Source: Variovorax sp037204085
Lineage (GTDB): Bacteria > Pseudomonadota > Gammaproteobacteria > Burkholderiales > Burkholderiaceae_C
Length of the DNA: 64,000 nt
Direction of reading: 5' to 3'
NCBI RefSeq assembly: GCF_037204085.1
Contig: NZ_JBBCBW010000022.1
Coordinates: forward strand, 36,995 to 100,994
Shown in pieces: positions 18,123 through 26,158 of this stretch. The position numbers and the translations under genes were made by a program. The notes below the pieces were generated by a model, which worked only from the letters and a program-made list of their open reading frames with translations, ran no database searches and had not been told where the DNA came from. The stretch's first letter is position 1. Every line of letters begins with the position of its first letter.

Positions 18123-18162
18123 TTTGTACGTGTGTTCAATAGTTTTGTACAGACGTTCAATA
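18123..18162. promoter_or_regulatory. two phased operator-like repeats for the adjacent TetR regulator
   Basis: Two copies of TTTGTAC-N4-GTTCAATA occupy 18123-18141 and 18144-18162, exactly 21 bases apart, two helical turns. Each holds an imperfect palindrome TTGTAC-N4-GTTCAA of the size TetR dimers bind. They lie between the divergent aacS and tetR starts, 6 bases before the tetR ATG, so occupancy could repress both genes. That the adjacent TetR is the ligand is inference. Confidence 0.7.
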
Positions 18163-18168
18163 CGCCCG

Positions 18169-18900
18169 ATGAACACCCGGACCCCGCCTGCCAAACGAAG
18201 CGCCCACCGGGCTGCGGCCCCTGTGGCCGAAGCCACCCGGCCCGACCGGCGGCAGGCCATCCTGCTCGCGGCTGAAAAGCTTTTTGCGCAACACGGCTAC
18301 CACGCGGTCACGATCCGCCAGATTGCCGAAGAGGCGGGCGTGCCGCTGGCCCTGGTGGGCTACTACTACGGCCCGAAGCACGAGCTCTTCCACGCGATCT
18401 TCGAGCACTGGAGCCACAGCATCGATGAGCGGCTGGCGGGCCTCAAGGCGGTGCACATCGACCCGGCCGACCTGCGCACGCTGCCGCGCATCATCGAGGC
18501 CTTTACCGGCCCCGTGCTTGCGCTGCGCGCCAGCGCCGAGGGCGAGTACTACGCGCTGCTGGTGGCGCGCGAGCTCTACCACGCCACCGAAGAAGCCGAC
18601 CGCGTGCTGCGCGGCTACTTCGATCCCCTGGCCGAGGCGTACATCGACGCACTGCACCTCGCCATGCCGCACGCCACGCGCGGGCAGGTGGCGTGGGCCT
18701 ACCAGTTTGCGCTGGGCGCCTTGTTGCATCACCTGAACGACAGCCGCATCGAACGGCTGTCGCACGGCGAGAACGTTCGCAGCGATCCGGCGGCCGCGCC
18801 AATGCTCGTGAACTTCATCGTCGGCGGGCTGCGTGCCGCGCTGCCGCGCCCGAAGACCCCGCCAAAGAAAACCACCCCCCCCAGGAGACAAAAGACATGA
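18169..18900 (+). CDS. TetR-family transcriptional regulator
   Basis: A 243-residue regulator with the TetR DNA-binding domain at about 25-75 (RRQAILLAAEKLFAQHGYHAVTIRQIAEEAGVPLALVGYYY). The rest is an all-helical ligand domain, probably with the C-terminal TetR_C type found in CecR/YbiH-like regulators. The ATG at 18169 is preferred over an in-frame TTG at 18124, which would lie inside the operator repeats. It is the first gene of a run continuing into the ABC transporter: its stop overlaps the receptor start (ATGA). Likely autoregulated through the upstream phased repeats, with the ligand unknown. Confidence 0.9.
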   Translation: MNTRTPPAKRSAHRAAAPVAEATRPDRRQAILLAAEKLFAQHGYHAVTIRQIAEEAGVPLALVGYYYGPKHELFHAIFEHWSHSIDERLAGLKAVHIDPADLRTLPRIIEAFTGPVLALRASAEGEYYALLVARELYHATEEADRVLRGYFDPLAEAYIDALHLAMPHATRGQVAWAYQFALGALLHHLNDSRIERLSHGENVRSDPAAAPMLVNFIVGGLRAALPRPKTPPKKTTPPRRQKT

Positions 18901-19841
18901 TGAAACGACGCACCCTGCTGTCGGTGCTGGGCGCCGCATCGGCCGCCGCGGCCCTGCCATCGCGCGCGCAATCGAACCCGAAGATCGTGTTCGGCTACAC
19001 GGCCGTGTCGGACTTCGCCTCGGTGTTCGTGGCCGCCGAGGAGGGCTACTTCAAGAAGCGCAACCTCGAGGTGGAGCTCAAGTTCATCCCGCTCAACTCC
19101 ACCATTCCCGCGGCGCTGCAGTCCGACTCGCTGCAGATCGGCGGGCCCACGCCCTCGGTGTTCCTGCAGGCGGTGGACGGCGGACTCGACCTGGTGCTGG
19201 TCGCGGGCGGTGGGCTCACGTCGAAGACGATCACCGGCTTCGGACTGGTGGCGCGCGCGGGCTCGGGCATCAAGAACCCGCAGGATTGCGTGGGCAAGAA
19301 GATCGGCGTGCCGGGGCTCGGCGCTTTCCTGCACGTGACCTTTCGCGCCTGGCTCAAGGACAGCGGCGTGGACTACCGCAAGGTCAACTTCGTCGAGGCG
19401 TCGTTTCCGCAGCACGCCGACCTGCTGCGCGGCGGCTCGGTCGATGCGGTGGTGTCGGCCGACCCATTCATGAGCCGCATCACCGAGAGCGGCGCGGGCT
19501 ACGTGGCCTCGTACTACTCCACCTTCCTGCCGGAGAACAACCAGACCATCGTGCATGCGGCCAAGCGCCAGTGGGTGGCAAAGAACCCGGGTGCCGCGCG
19601 CGCGTTCCGCGAGTCGCTGGTCGAGGCCGCGGCCTTCATGCAGCAGCCGAAGAACGACGCCAAGGTGCGCGCGGCCATCGGCAAGTACATCAAGCTGCCG
19701 CCCGAAGTGCTCGCGAAGATCCAGATCTCGCCGCCGGGCGCCACCGTGAACGAAAAGCAGCTGGGCTACTGGGTCGGCCTGATGAAGGACCAGGACATGC
19801 TGAAGACCTCCATCGACGTTGCAAAGCTGATTGCCAAGTGA
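18897..19841 (+). CDS. ABC transporter substrate-binding protein (NitT/TauT family)
   Basis: A 314-residue periplasmic binding protein. The signal peptide is MMKRRTLLSVLGAASAAAALP ending PSRAQ near residue 25. The mature part resembles SsuA/TauA/ThiY-like receptors: KIVFGYTAVSDFASVFVAAEEGYF, then LQIGGPTPSVFLQAVDGG. AGGAGACAAAAG precedes the overlapping start. The receptor leads an ATPase and two permeases, each overlapping the next. Such transporters carry sulfonates, pyrimidine precursors, aromatic acids and others. Enzymes downstream suggest an aromatic-derived acid, by inference. Confidence 0.9.
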   Translation: MMKRRTLLSVLGAASAAAALPSRAQSNPKIVFGYTAVSDFASVFVAAEEGYFKKRNLEVELKFIPLNSTIPAALQSDSLQIGGPTPSVFLQAVDGGLDLVLVAGGGLTSKTITGFGLVARAGSGIKNPQDCVGKKIGVPGLGAFLHVTFRAWLKDSGVDYRKVNFVEASFPQHADLLRGGSVDAVVSADPFMSRITESGAGYVASYYSTFLPENNQTIVHAAKRQWVAKNPGAARAFRESLVEAAAFMQQPKNDAKVRAAIGKYIKLPPEVLAKIQISPPGATVNEKQLGYWVGLMKDQDMLKTSIDVAKLIAK

Positions 19842-20620
19842 ACGCTGCCGCCGACTTCCTTCGCTTCGATGGCGTCGCGATCCGGCTCGGCGGGCGCGAG
19901 ATCCTGTCGCCCACTTCGTTCGACGTGGCGCGCGGCGAGTTCGTCTGCATCGTCGGCCCGAGCGGCTGCGGCAAGACCACGCTGCTGCGCGCGGCCAGCG
20001 GCCTTGTCACCGCCAGTGCCGGCGAGGTGCGGCGCAACGGCGTGAAGATGACGGAGCCTTCGCGCGAAGTGGCCTTCGTGTTCCAGGACTATGGCCGCGC
20101 GCTGCTGCCCTGGCGCACGGTGGAGGGCAACGTGAGCCTGGCGCTCGAAGCCGCAGGCGTGCCTGCCGCAGAGCGTGCGCCGCGCATTGCCGACGTGCTC
20201 GGCAAGGTGGGGCTTGCTAAGCACGCGCAGAAGTTTCCGGTGCAGCTTTCGGGCGGCATGCAGCAGCGCGCGCAGATTGCCCGCTGCCTGGCGCAGAAGC
20301 CCGAACTCATGATGATGGACGAGCCCTTCGGCGCGCTCGATGCGCTCACGCGGCAGAGCCTGCAGGATGAACTCGCGCGGCTGGTGCGCGACGACGGGCT
20401 GACGGTGCTGTTCGTCACGCACGACCTGGAAGAAGCCATTTATCTGGGCGACCGCGTGATCGCCCTGCAGGCCAACCCCGGGCCGGGGCGGCCCAGCCTG
20501 GCGCGAATGATCGACGTGAAGATTCCGCGCCCGCGCGACCAGCTCACGACCAAGGAGCATCCGGAGTATCTGCGGCTTCGCCGCGAGTTGTTTGCCTTCA
20601 TCGAGCAGGGCCATGACTGA
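19838..20620 (+). CDS. ABC transporter ATP-binding protein (NitT/TauT family)
   Basis: A 260-residue ATPase with a complete nucleotide-binding fold: Walker A GPSGCGKTT, Q-loop FQDYGRALLPWRTVEGNV, signature LSGGMQQRAQIARCL, Walker B LMMMDEPFGALDA and switch His in FVTHDLEEA. It starts at a GTG overlapping the receptor stop (GTGA). A Leu-Pro-Trp-Arg after the Q-loop is typical of SsuB/TauB-type proteins. It energises the two permeases encoded next. Confidence 0.93.
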   Translation: MNAAADFLRFDGVAIRLGGREILSPTSFDVARGEFVCIVGPSGCGKTTLLRAASGLVTASAGEVRRNGVKMTEPSREVAFVFQDYGRALLPWRTVEGNVSLALEAAGVPAAERAPRIADVLGKVGLAKHAQKFPVQLSGGMQQRAQIARCLAQKPELMMMDEPFGALDALTRQSLQDELARLVRDDGLTVLFVTHDLEEAIYLGDRVIALQANPGPGRPSLARMIDVKIPRPRDQLTTKEHPEYLRLRRELFAFIEQGHD

Positions 20621-21383
20621 AAGCGGCTTCTTTCGCTGGCTGCGGCCGTGGGTCTTTCCGGCCGCGCTGGTCGGCGCCTTCGAGTGGTACGCACGCCGCG
20701 CGGCCGCATTGGGCAGCGATGCGCTTGCGCCGCCGAGTGCCGCGGCCAAGGCCTTCATGGGCGCAGCGCTCGACGGTTCGCTGTGGCAGGCCACGGGCTT
20801 CACACTGGGCACGGCCGCGCTCGGCCTGTTGCTGGGCGCGGTGCTCGGCATTGCACTCGGGCTGGTGATCGGGCTCTCGCGCCGCGCGGCGCAGCTCGGT
20901 TCGCTTTCCATCGAAGTGCTGCGGCCGGTGCCTTCGGTGGCGCTGATCCCGCTCGCGATGCTGACCTTCGGCTTCGGCGTGCGCATGGAGCTGGCCATCG
21001 TTGCGTTCGCCACCTTCTGGCCACTGCTGGTGCTTGTGCAGTCGGCGGTGCAGCAGATCGAGCCCCGGCTGCTCGAAGTGAGCCGCGTGCTGGGGCTCTC
21101 GCCGCGCGAGCGCGCCTTCAAGATCGTGCTGCCAGCCATCGCGCCGCGCCTGTTCGTCGCGCTGCGGCTCGGCGTGGCGGTGGCGCTGGTGGTGGCCGTG
21201 ACGGTGGAGATTGCGGCCAACCCGCACGGCATGGGCTACGCGATGATGATCGCGCAGCAAAGCTTCGACCCGGCGCTGATGCTCGCCTGGCTAGGCTGGA
21301 TCGGCGTGGTGGGCTTTGCGATCAATGCGGGCATGGTGCTGCTGCAGCGCGTGGTGGCCCGGCGCATGGGGGTGCTTCCATGA
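20613..21383 (+). CDS. ABC transporter permease (NitT/TauT family), first
   Basis: A 256-residue inner-membrane protein with about six membrane segments and the BPD_transp_1 fold. The EAA-type loop is EVSRVLGLSPRERAFKIVLPAIAP. RPVPSVALIPLAMLTFGFG is characteristic of SsuC/TauC permeases. The ATG lies 8 bases inside the ATPase stop. A second permease follows, so the transporter probably uses a heterodimeric channel, whereas most SsuABC systems use a homodimer. Confidence 0.92.
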   Translation: MTESGFFRWLRPWVFPAALVGAFEWYARRAAALGSDALAPPSAAAKAFMGAALDGSLWQATGFTLGTAALGLLLGAVLGIALGLVIGLSRRAAQLGSLSIEVLRPVPSVALIPLAMLTFGFGVRMELAIVAFATFWPLLVLVQSAVQQIEPRLLEVSRVLGLSPRERAFKIVLPAIAPRLFVALRLGVAVALVVAVTVEIAANPHGMGYAMMIAQQSFDPALMLAWLGWIGVVGFAINAGMVLLQRVVARRMGVLP

Positions 21384-22171
21384 ACGGGGCAGGCCGCCGC
21401 CGCATCGGCACGGAATGGTTCGGCTCGGTCGCCGTGCTGTGCGCGCTCATCGCACTGTGGTGGGTTGCCAGCAACGCGGGCTGGGTGAGCCGCGTGTTCC
21501 TGCCCACGCCGCAAGCCACCTTTGCGAGCCTGCTCGAAGGGCTCAACCTTTCGGATGCGAACGGCAACGGCGAACTGCTCGCCTTCACGCAGGCTACCGT
21601 CGGCCGCATGGTGCAGGGCTGGCTGCTGGCCTCGCTGTTCGGCGTGGTGCTGGGCGCGGCCATTGGCGTGTCGCCCGCGGTGCGCGCGTGGGTGCAGCCG
21701 ACGCTCGAATTCATTCGCCCGCTGCCGGCCTCGGCGCTGCTGCCGCTGGCCATCTCGATCTTCGGGCTGAACCCGGGCATGGTGCTCTTCGTGGTGGCCT
21801 TCGGCGCGATGTGGCCGGTGCTGCTGGCCACGGTGCACGGCTTTGCGGCCGTGGAACCGCGGCTTTCGGAAGTGGCGCGCTGCCTGCAGATGTCGCGCGC
21901 AGCCTTCGTCTGGAAGATGGGCCTGCCCAACGCCATGCCCGACATCCTGGCCGGCATGCGGCTCGCGCTGACCATTGCGCTCATCGTTGCGGTGGTGGGC
22001 GAAATGATCGCTTCGCAAAGCGGCCTGGGCCAGGCCATTCTTCTCGCGGCGCGCGCGTTTCGCGCCAGCGATCTTTTCGCCGGCATCGTGCTGCTCGGGC
22101 TCATCGGCTTCGTGAGCAATGCGCTGCTGGCTTTTGCCGAGAAGCGGCTGCTGCGCTGGCAGCAGCCCTGA
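21380..22171 (+). CDS. ABC transporter permease (NitT/TauT family), second
   Basis: A 263-residue permease similar in layout to its neighbour: RPLPASALLPLAISIFGLNPG and the EAA-type loop EVARCLQMSRAAFVWKMGLPNAMP. It has about six membrane segments. Its ATG overlaps the previous stop by four bases. The two permeases differ clearly in sequence, so this is not a recent tandem duplication. It is followed 44 bases later by the cyclase-family gene on the same strand. Confidence 0.92.
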   Translation: MNGAGRRRIGTEWFGSVAVLCALIALWWVASNAGWVSRVFLPTPQATFASLLEGLNLSDANGNGELLAFTQATVGRMVQGWLLASLFGVVLGAAIGVSPAVRAWVQPTLEFIRPLPASALLPLAISIFGLNPGMVLFVVAFGAMWPVLLATVHGFAAVEPRLSEVARCLQMSRAAFVWKMGLPNAMPDILAGMRLALTIALIVAVVGEMIASQSGLGQAILLAARAFRASDLFAGIVLLGLIGFVSNALLAFAEKRLLRWQQP

Positions 22172-22215
22172 CGAACCCTTCACGCCAACATCAATACCCT
22201 GCAAGGAGCCCCGCC

Positions 22216-23022
22216 ATGCCACGCAAGTTTGTCGACCTGTCGATCTTTCTCGAAAACGATGTGCTCTCCGACCCGCCCGCGTTCGCGCCGAAGATCCAGT
22301 ACTTCACGCACGAGCAAACATACGAGCAGATCGAGCCCTTCTTTCCCGGCCTCAAGAAGGAAGACCTGCCCGACGGCGAAGGCTGGGCCGTGGAGCTGGT
22401 GCAGCTTTCCACGCACAACGGCACGCACCTCGATGCGCCCTATCACTTTCACTCCACGATGGACAAGGCGCTGGGCGAGAAGAAGCCGGCCATTGCCATT
22501 CACGACGTGCCGCTCGAATGGTGCTTTCAGCCGGGCGTGAAGCTCGACTTTCGCCACTTTGCAGATGGCTACGTGGTTACGGCAGAAGACGTGGAAGCCG
22601 AGCTCAAGCGCATCGGCCACACGCTGAGCCCGCTGGAGATCGTGGTGGTGAACACGCGCGCGGGTTCGCGCTACGGCAACCCCGACTACGTCTCGGCCGG
22701 CGCGGGCATGGGCTACGAAGCCACCATGTACCTGCTGGAGCGCGGCGTGCGCCTGACGGGCACCGATGCGTGGAGCTGGGATGCGCCCTTTGTGCACACG
22801 GCCAAGAAGTACGGCGAAACGAAGGACGCCTCGCTCATCTGGGAAGGCCACAAGGCCGGCCGCGACATCGGCTATTGCCACATCGAGAAGCTGCACAACC
22901 TGGAGGTGCTGCCGCCCACGGGCTTCTTCATCAGCTGCTTTCCGCACAAGATCCGAGGCGCATCCGCGGGCTGGACGCGCGCGGTGGCAATCTTCGACGA
23001 TGCGCTGATGGCATCGGTCTGA
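22216..23022 (+). CDS. cyclase family protein (kynurenine formamidase-like hydrolase)
   Basis: A 268-residue metal-dependent hydrolase of the PF04199 family. The metal motif HxGTHxDxPxHF is present as THNGTHLDAPYHF near residue 75, and a second histidine lies in GYCHIEKLHN. Family members include bacterial kynurenine formamidase (about 210 residues) and isatin hydrolase; this one is longer and closer to the isatin hydrolase/cyclase size class. GGAG precedes the ATG. It sits between the ABC transporter and the fumarylacetoacetase gene, suggesting that the imported compound is hydrolysed and then cleaved. The substrate is unknown. Confidence 0.85.
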   Translation: MPRKFVDLSIFLENDVLSDPPAFAPKIQYFTHEQTYEQIEPFFPGLKKEDLPDGEGWAVELVQLSTHNGTHLDAPYHFHSTMDKALGEKKPAIAIHDVPLEWCFQPGVKLDFRHFADGYVVTAEDVEAELKRIGHTLSPLEIVVVNTRAGSRYGNPDYVSAGAGMGYEATMYLLERGVRLTGTDAWSWDAPFVHTAKKYGETKDASLIWEGHKAGRDIGYCHIEKLHNLEVLPPTGFFISCFPHKIRGASAGWTRAVAIFDDALMASV

Positions 23023-23041
23023 ACCTGGAGCAGCAAGACAA

Positions 23042-24364
23042 ATGATTGCGCTCAACCACACGCATGACGCCGCCGCCAGGAGCTGGCTCGACACGGCCAA
23101 TGCCGCGGGAACCGACTTCCCGATCCAGAACCTGCCGTACGCAGTGTTCCGCCGCGCGGGCAGTCCGGAGCCGTTTCGCGGCGGTGTCGCCATTGGCGAC
23201 CAGGTGCTCGACATGGCGGCGCTTTCGGCGCGCCAGTTGCTCGACGGACTCGCACTCGATGCGGCCCGTGCCGCCGCGCTGCCGGCGCTCAACGACTTCT
23301 TCGCGCTCGGCGGGGCCGCATGGCAGGCGCTGCGCCACGCAGTATTCGCATTGCTGCGGGGCGACGCACCGGTCGCGACGAGAAACGCCGTGCGCGAATG
23401 CCTGGTGCCGCAAGCCGAGGTCGAGTACACCGTGCCCGCGCGCATCGGCGACTACACCGACTTCTACACCTCCATCGACCACGCGCTCAATATCAGCCGC
23501 CTGATGAATCCCGATGGGGACGTGACGCCCAACTTCCGCTGGATTCCCACGGCGTACCACGGGCGCGTGTCGACCATCGGCGTGAGCGGCCAGCGCTTTC
23601 ACCGCCCGATGGGGCAGACGATGGCGCCGGGCGCCAAGGCGCCGACGTACCACGCCTGCGCGCGGCTCGACTACGAGCTCGAGCTGGGCGTGTGGATCGG
23701 CGAAGGCAATGCGGCGGGCGAGCCCATTCCGCTCGCGCATGCGGAAGAACACATCTTCGGCATCTGCCTGCTCAACGACTGGTCGGCGCGCGACATCCAG
23801 TTCTGGGAGATGGCGCCGCTCGGGCCTTTTCTGGCAAAGAACTTTGCGACCACCATCTCGCCGTGGATCGTGACGATGGAGGCGCTGGCGCCGTATCGCC
23901 AGGCCTGGACGCGGCCCGCGAACGAGCCCCAGCCGCTCGACTACCTGGAGAACGAAGCGAATCGCGAAAGCGGCGCCATCGACATACGGCTCGAGGTGTG
24001 GCTCGAAAGCGAAAAGGCGCGGAGCGACAAGAGCGGCCCTTCCCGCCTGTCGCGCACGAGCTTCAAGCACCAGTACTGGAGCGTGGCGCAAATGGTGGCG
24101 CACCACACCGTGGGCGGCTGCAGCCTGAACCCAGGCGACCTGTTCGGCAGCGGAACCATCTCGGGGCCGGGGCCCGGAGAGGCCGGCGCCATCATCGAAC
24201 TGACGCGTGCCGCGCAAAGCCCGGTCACGCTGGCAAACGGCGAGCAGCGCGGCTTTCTGGAAGACGGCGATGCGGTGCTGCTGCGCGGCTGGTGCGAGAA
24301 GCCGGGGCATGCGCGCATCGGTTTTGGCGAAAGCCGGGGGACGGTGCTGCCGGCACGGGGCTGA
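23042..24364 (+). CDS. fahA: fumarylacetoacetase
   Basis: A 440-residue enzyme that cleaves fumarylacetoacetate to fumarate and acetoacetate, the last step of homogentisate breakdown. It has the N-terminal SH3-like domain (about 20-125) found only in true fumarylacetoacetases. Residues matching the mammalian active site are in place: Asp140 and His147 in DYTDFYTSIDHA, Glu212 and Glu214 in LDYELELG, and Asp246 in NDWSARDIQFWE. No homogentisate dioxygenase or maleylacetoacetate isomerase gene is in the window. Placement behind a transporter suggests it could serve another acylpyruvate. Its product acetoacetate is the AacS substrate. Confidence 0.93.
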   Translation: MIALNHTHDAAARSWLDTANAAGTDFPIQNLPYAVFRRAGSPEPFRGGVAIGDQVLDMAALSARQLLDGLALDAARAAALPALNDFFALGGAAWQALRHAVFALLRGDAPVATRNAVRECLVPQAEVEYTVPARIGDYTDFYTSIDHALNISRLMNPDGDVTPNFRWIPTAYHGRVSTIGVSGQRFHRPMGQTMAPGAKAPTYHACARLDYELELGVWIGEGNAAGEPIPLAHAEEHIFGICLLNDWSARDIQFWEMAPLGPFLAKNFATTISPWIVTMEALAPYRQAWTRPANEPQPLDYLENEANRESGAIDIRLEVWLESEKARSDKSGPSRLSRTSFKHQYWSVAQMVAHHTVGGCSLNPGDLFGSGTISGPGPGEAGAIIELTRAAQSPVTLANGEQRGFLEDGDAVLLRGWCEKPGHARIGFGESRGTVLPARG

Positions 24365-24386
24365 GAAACTTTGCGGCGCCCAAAAG

Positions 24387-24413
24387 AAAAGGCCACCGGT
24401 GAGGTGGCCTTTT
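24387..24413. terminator. bidirectional rho-independent terminator
   Basis: AAAAGGCCACC pairs perfectly with GGTGGCCTTTT around a 5-base loop, giving an 11-bp stem with a T-run on either strand. It can end both the fumarylacetoacetase transcript and the opposing tRNA transcript. Confidence 0.88.
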
Positions 24414-24423
24414 GCATGAAATG

Positions 24424-24499
24424 TGGAGCGGGAAAAGAGTCTCGAACTCTCGACCTCAACCTTGGCAAGGTTGCGCTCTACCAACTGAGCTATTCCCGC
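24424..24499 (-). tRNA. tRNA-Gly (anticodon GCC)
   Basis: The reverse strand gives a 76-nt cloverleaf with acceptor stem GCGGGAA/TTCCCGC, a D-arm AGCTCAGTTGGTAGAGC, an anticodon loop CTTGCCAAG with anticodon GCC, a T-arm GAGTTCGAGACTC and an encoded 3' CCA. The anticodon decodes GGC and GGU, the dominant glycine codons here. Confidence 0.97.
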
Positions 24500-24513
24500 A
24501 TTTCAGGAGTCGA

Positions 24514-24519
24514 ATTATA
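24514..24519 (-). promoter_or_regulatory. -10 element of the tRNA-Gly promoter
   Basis: A perfect TATAAT on the minus strand lies 14 bases upstream of the mature tRNA 5' end, in a locally AT-rich patch. The -35 region is weak (CCGAAA at 17-base spacing). Confidence 0.6.
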
Positions 24520-24547
24520 GAGGGATTTTGGGGCCGTTTCGGCGGGG

Positions 24548-25450
24548 TCAGGTTTCGAACACCAGCGACCGGTGCAGAGACACCCCCGCCATCACGCCGT
24601 CGGCGGAGGCCAGCGTGGCGTTGTGCATCAGCATGGCGGCGTCGCCCGCGGCGAAAACGCCGGGCACTGTGGTCATCTTCATCGCGTCGGTGCGGATCAC
24701 CGGGCCGAACGGGCCGTCGTCGAAGGCGCAGCCCAGTTGTTCAGCGAGCGGACTGCCCGGCCGCGTGCGGGGCGCCAGGAACAGGGCGTCGAGCGGCACG
24801 AGGCGGCCGCCTTCGAGGCGCACGGCGGACAGTTCCTGCCCCGGCCCTTCGAGCGCCACGACGCGCGCGGATTCGATGGCCACGCCGCGCGTCTCCAGCT
24901 TGGCGCGCACTTCGTCGTCGACCATGTGGTTGCCGTTCAAGAACAGTGTGGCCGGCCCCCATTCGGCGATGAGTATTGCGTGCTCCGGTGGGTGCGGGCT
25001 CTCGAGCAGGATGCCGAGTTGCTTGCCGCTGAACTCATAGCCGTGGCAATACGGGCAGTGCAGCACGCTGGTGCCCCAGCGCTCGCGCACGCCTGCAATG
25101 TCCGGAAAGCCGTCCTGCACGCCGAACGCCAGAACGATCTTGCCGGCCGATAGCTGCCGGCCGCCTTCCAGGGACGCATTGAATCCGCCTGAACCATCGG
25201 CATGTGCACTCGCCACGCTCCCTTCGATGAAGGTGACGTTCGGATACGCCAGCACCTTGGCGCGCGCATCGGCAATCATCTTCAGCGGCGGCGTGCCGTC
25301 CTGGCCGAAAAAGCCGTGCGAGGCCGCGGCAAAGCGGTTGCGCGGCGCGCCCGCATCGACCACGCACACCTTCTTGCGCGCACGGGCAAGCTGCATTGCA
25401 GCGGAAAGGCCGGCAAAGCTGCCGCCCACGACCAGAGCGTCATAGCGCAT
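24548..25450 (-). CDS. thioredoxin reductase-like NAD(P)/FAD-dependent oxidoreductase
   Basis: A 300-residue flavoprotein with FAD-binding GGSFAGLSAAMQLARARKKV at the N-terminus, a redox-active CPYCHGYE near residue 134, and C-terminal FAD-site ATP motif GVFAAGDAA. The active site has CxxC, but the NADPH-domain glycine motif is poor (AEWGPATLFLNGN), as in many 'TrxR-like' or ferredoxin/bacillithiol-disulfide-type proteins. It starts inside the upstream Rrf2 gene (11-base overlap), so expression is coupled to that regulator. Physiological disulfide partner is unknown. Confidence 0.87.
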   Translation of the reverse strand: MRYDALVVGGSFAGLSAAMQLARARKKVCVVDAGAPRNRFAAASHGFFGQDGTPPLKMIADARAKVLAYPNVTFIEGSVASAHADGSGGFNASLEGGRQLSAGKIVLAFGVQDGFPDIAGVRERWGTSVLHCPYCHGYEFSGKQLGILLESPHPPEHAILIAEWGPATLFLNGNHMVDDEVRAKLETRGVAIESARVVALEGPGQELSAVRLEGGRLVPLDALFLAPRTRPGSPLAEQLGCAFDDGPFGPVIRTDAMKMTTVPGVFAAGDAAMLMHNATLASADGVMAGVSLHRSLVFET

Positions 25451-25901
25451 GTTCAATGTCCTTGTGAGTGAAGCCGCCGCCCGTCATACGGCGATGAAAG
25501 TCTTTCGACAAGTCGGCCAGCGTGATGCTGTTGAAACGCTTGAGCAGCAAGGCCTCGGCCTCCTCGCAGGCGCTGTCGAGCGCGGCGTTCACCGCCTGCT
25601 CGACCACGCAGCCGGGGCTCTCGGTGCGGTTGCCCATGGCCAGCAGCGCGGGCGAACCGACCGCGTTGTGAATGTCGCCCAGCGTGACCGCGGCCAGCGA
25701 GCACGACAGCACCCACCCGCCGCCGTGGCCCTTGGCCGAGCTTACGAAGCCGGCCTGGCGCAAGCCCGACATGACCCGCCGCACCACGACCGGGTTGGTG
25801 TGCATGGCCACGGCCAGCGATTCGGAGGTGACGGGCCCGTCCGTCTCGGCCATGTGCAGCAGCACGTGAAGAACTGCGGAAAGCTTGCTGTCTCGTTTCA
25901 T
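25440..25901 (-). CDS. Rrf2-family transcriptional regulator
   Basis: A 153-residue regulator with a winged helix at 1-65 (SESLAVAMHTNPVVVRRVMSGLRQAGFV). Three cysteines follow (in LSCSLAAV, SPGCVVEQ and DSACEEAE), but their spacing is not that of the [Fe-S]-binding IscR or NsrR proteins. The pattern fits YwnA/YwgB-like Rrf2 proteins, some of which sense thiol stress. It is the first gene of an operon with the flavoprotein and has a palindrome against its start codon, which indicates autorepression. Confidence 0.88.
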   Translation of the reverse strand: MKRDSKLSAVLHVLLHMAETDGPVTSESLAVAMHTNPVVVRRVMSGLRQAGFVSSAKGHGGGWVLSCSLAAVTLGDIHNAVGSPALLAMGNRTESPGCVVEQAVNAALDSACEEAEALLLKRFNSITLADLSKDFHRRMTGGGFTHKDIEHAL

Positions 25902-25918
25902 GCAACATTATTAGTTGC
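25902..25918. promoter_or_regulatory. inverted repeat abutting the Rrf2 start, probable operator
   Basis: GCAAC-ATTATTA-GTTGC is a perfect 5-bp inverted repeat with an AT-only 7-base spacer, directly adjoining the Rrf2 start codon. Binding there would block transcription or ribosome access of the Rrf2-flavoprotein operon. Confidence 0.6.
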
Positions 25919-26158
25919 GTGAAATGAAGCATGCCGAAACGAAGGCGATTTGCCCCTACGGATCGAACGGTTGTGAACGTGCGGTGGGCGCGGCGGGGTT
26001 AACGCGCGAGCCCTCTTTTCCGCTGACGGAGGCGTCCCACGCAAGTGAGCGACTGCTTCGCACACGGCGACATATGGCGGCGTGGTCACGGTAGCGACCG
26101 AACTGGCCCAAAGCCGGTTCTGGTCATCCGACCATTCAATCGAAAGGAAAAGTTACCT

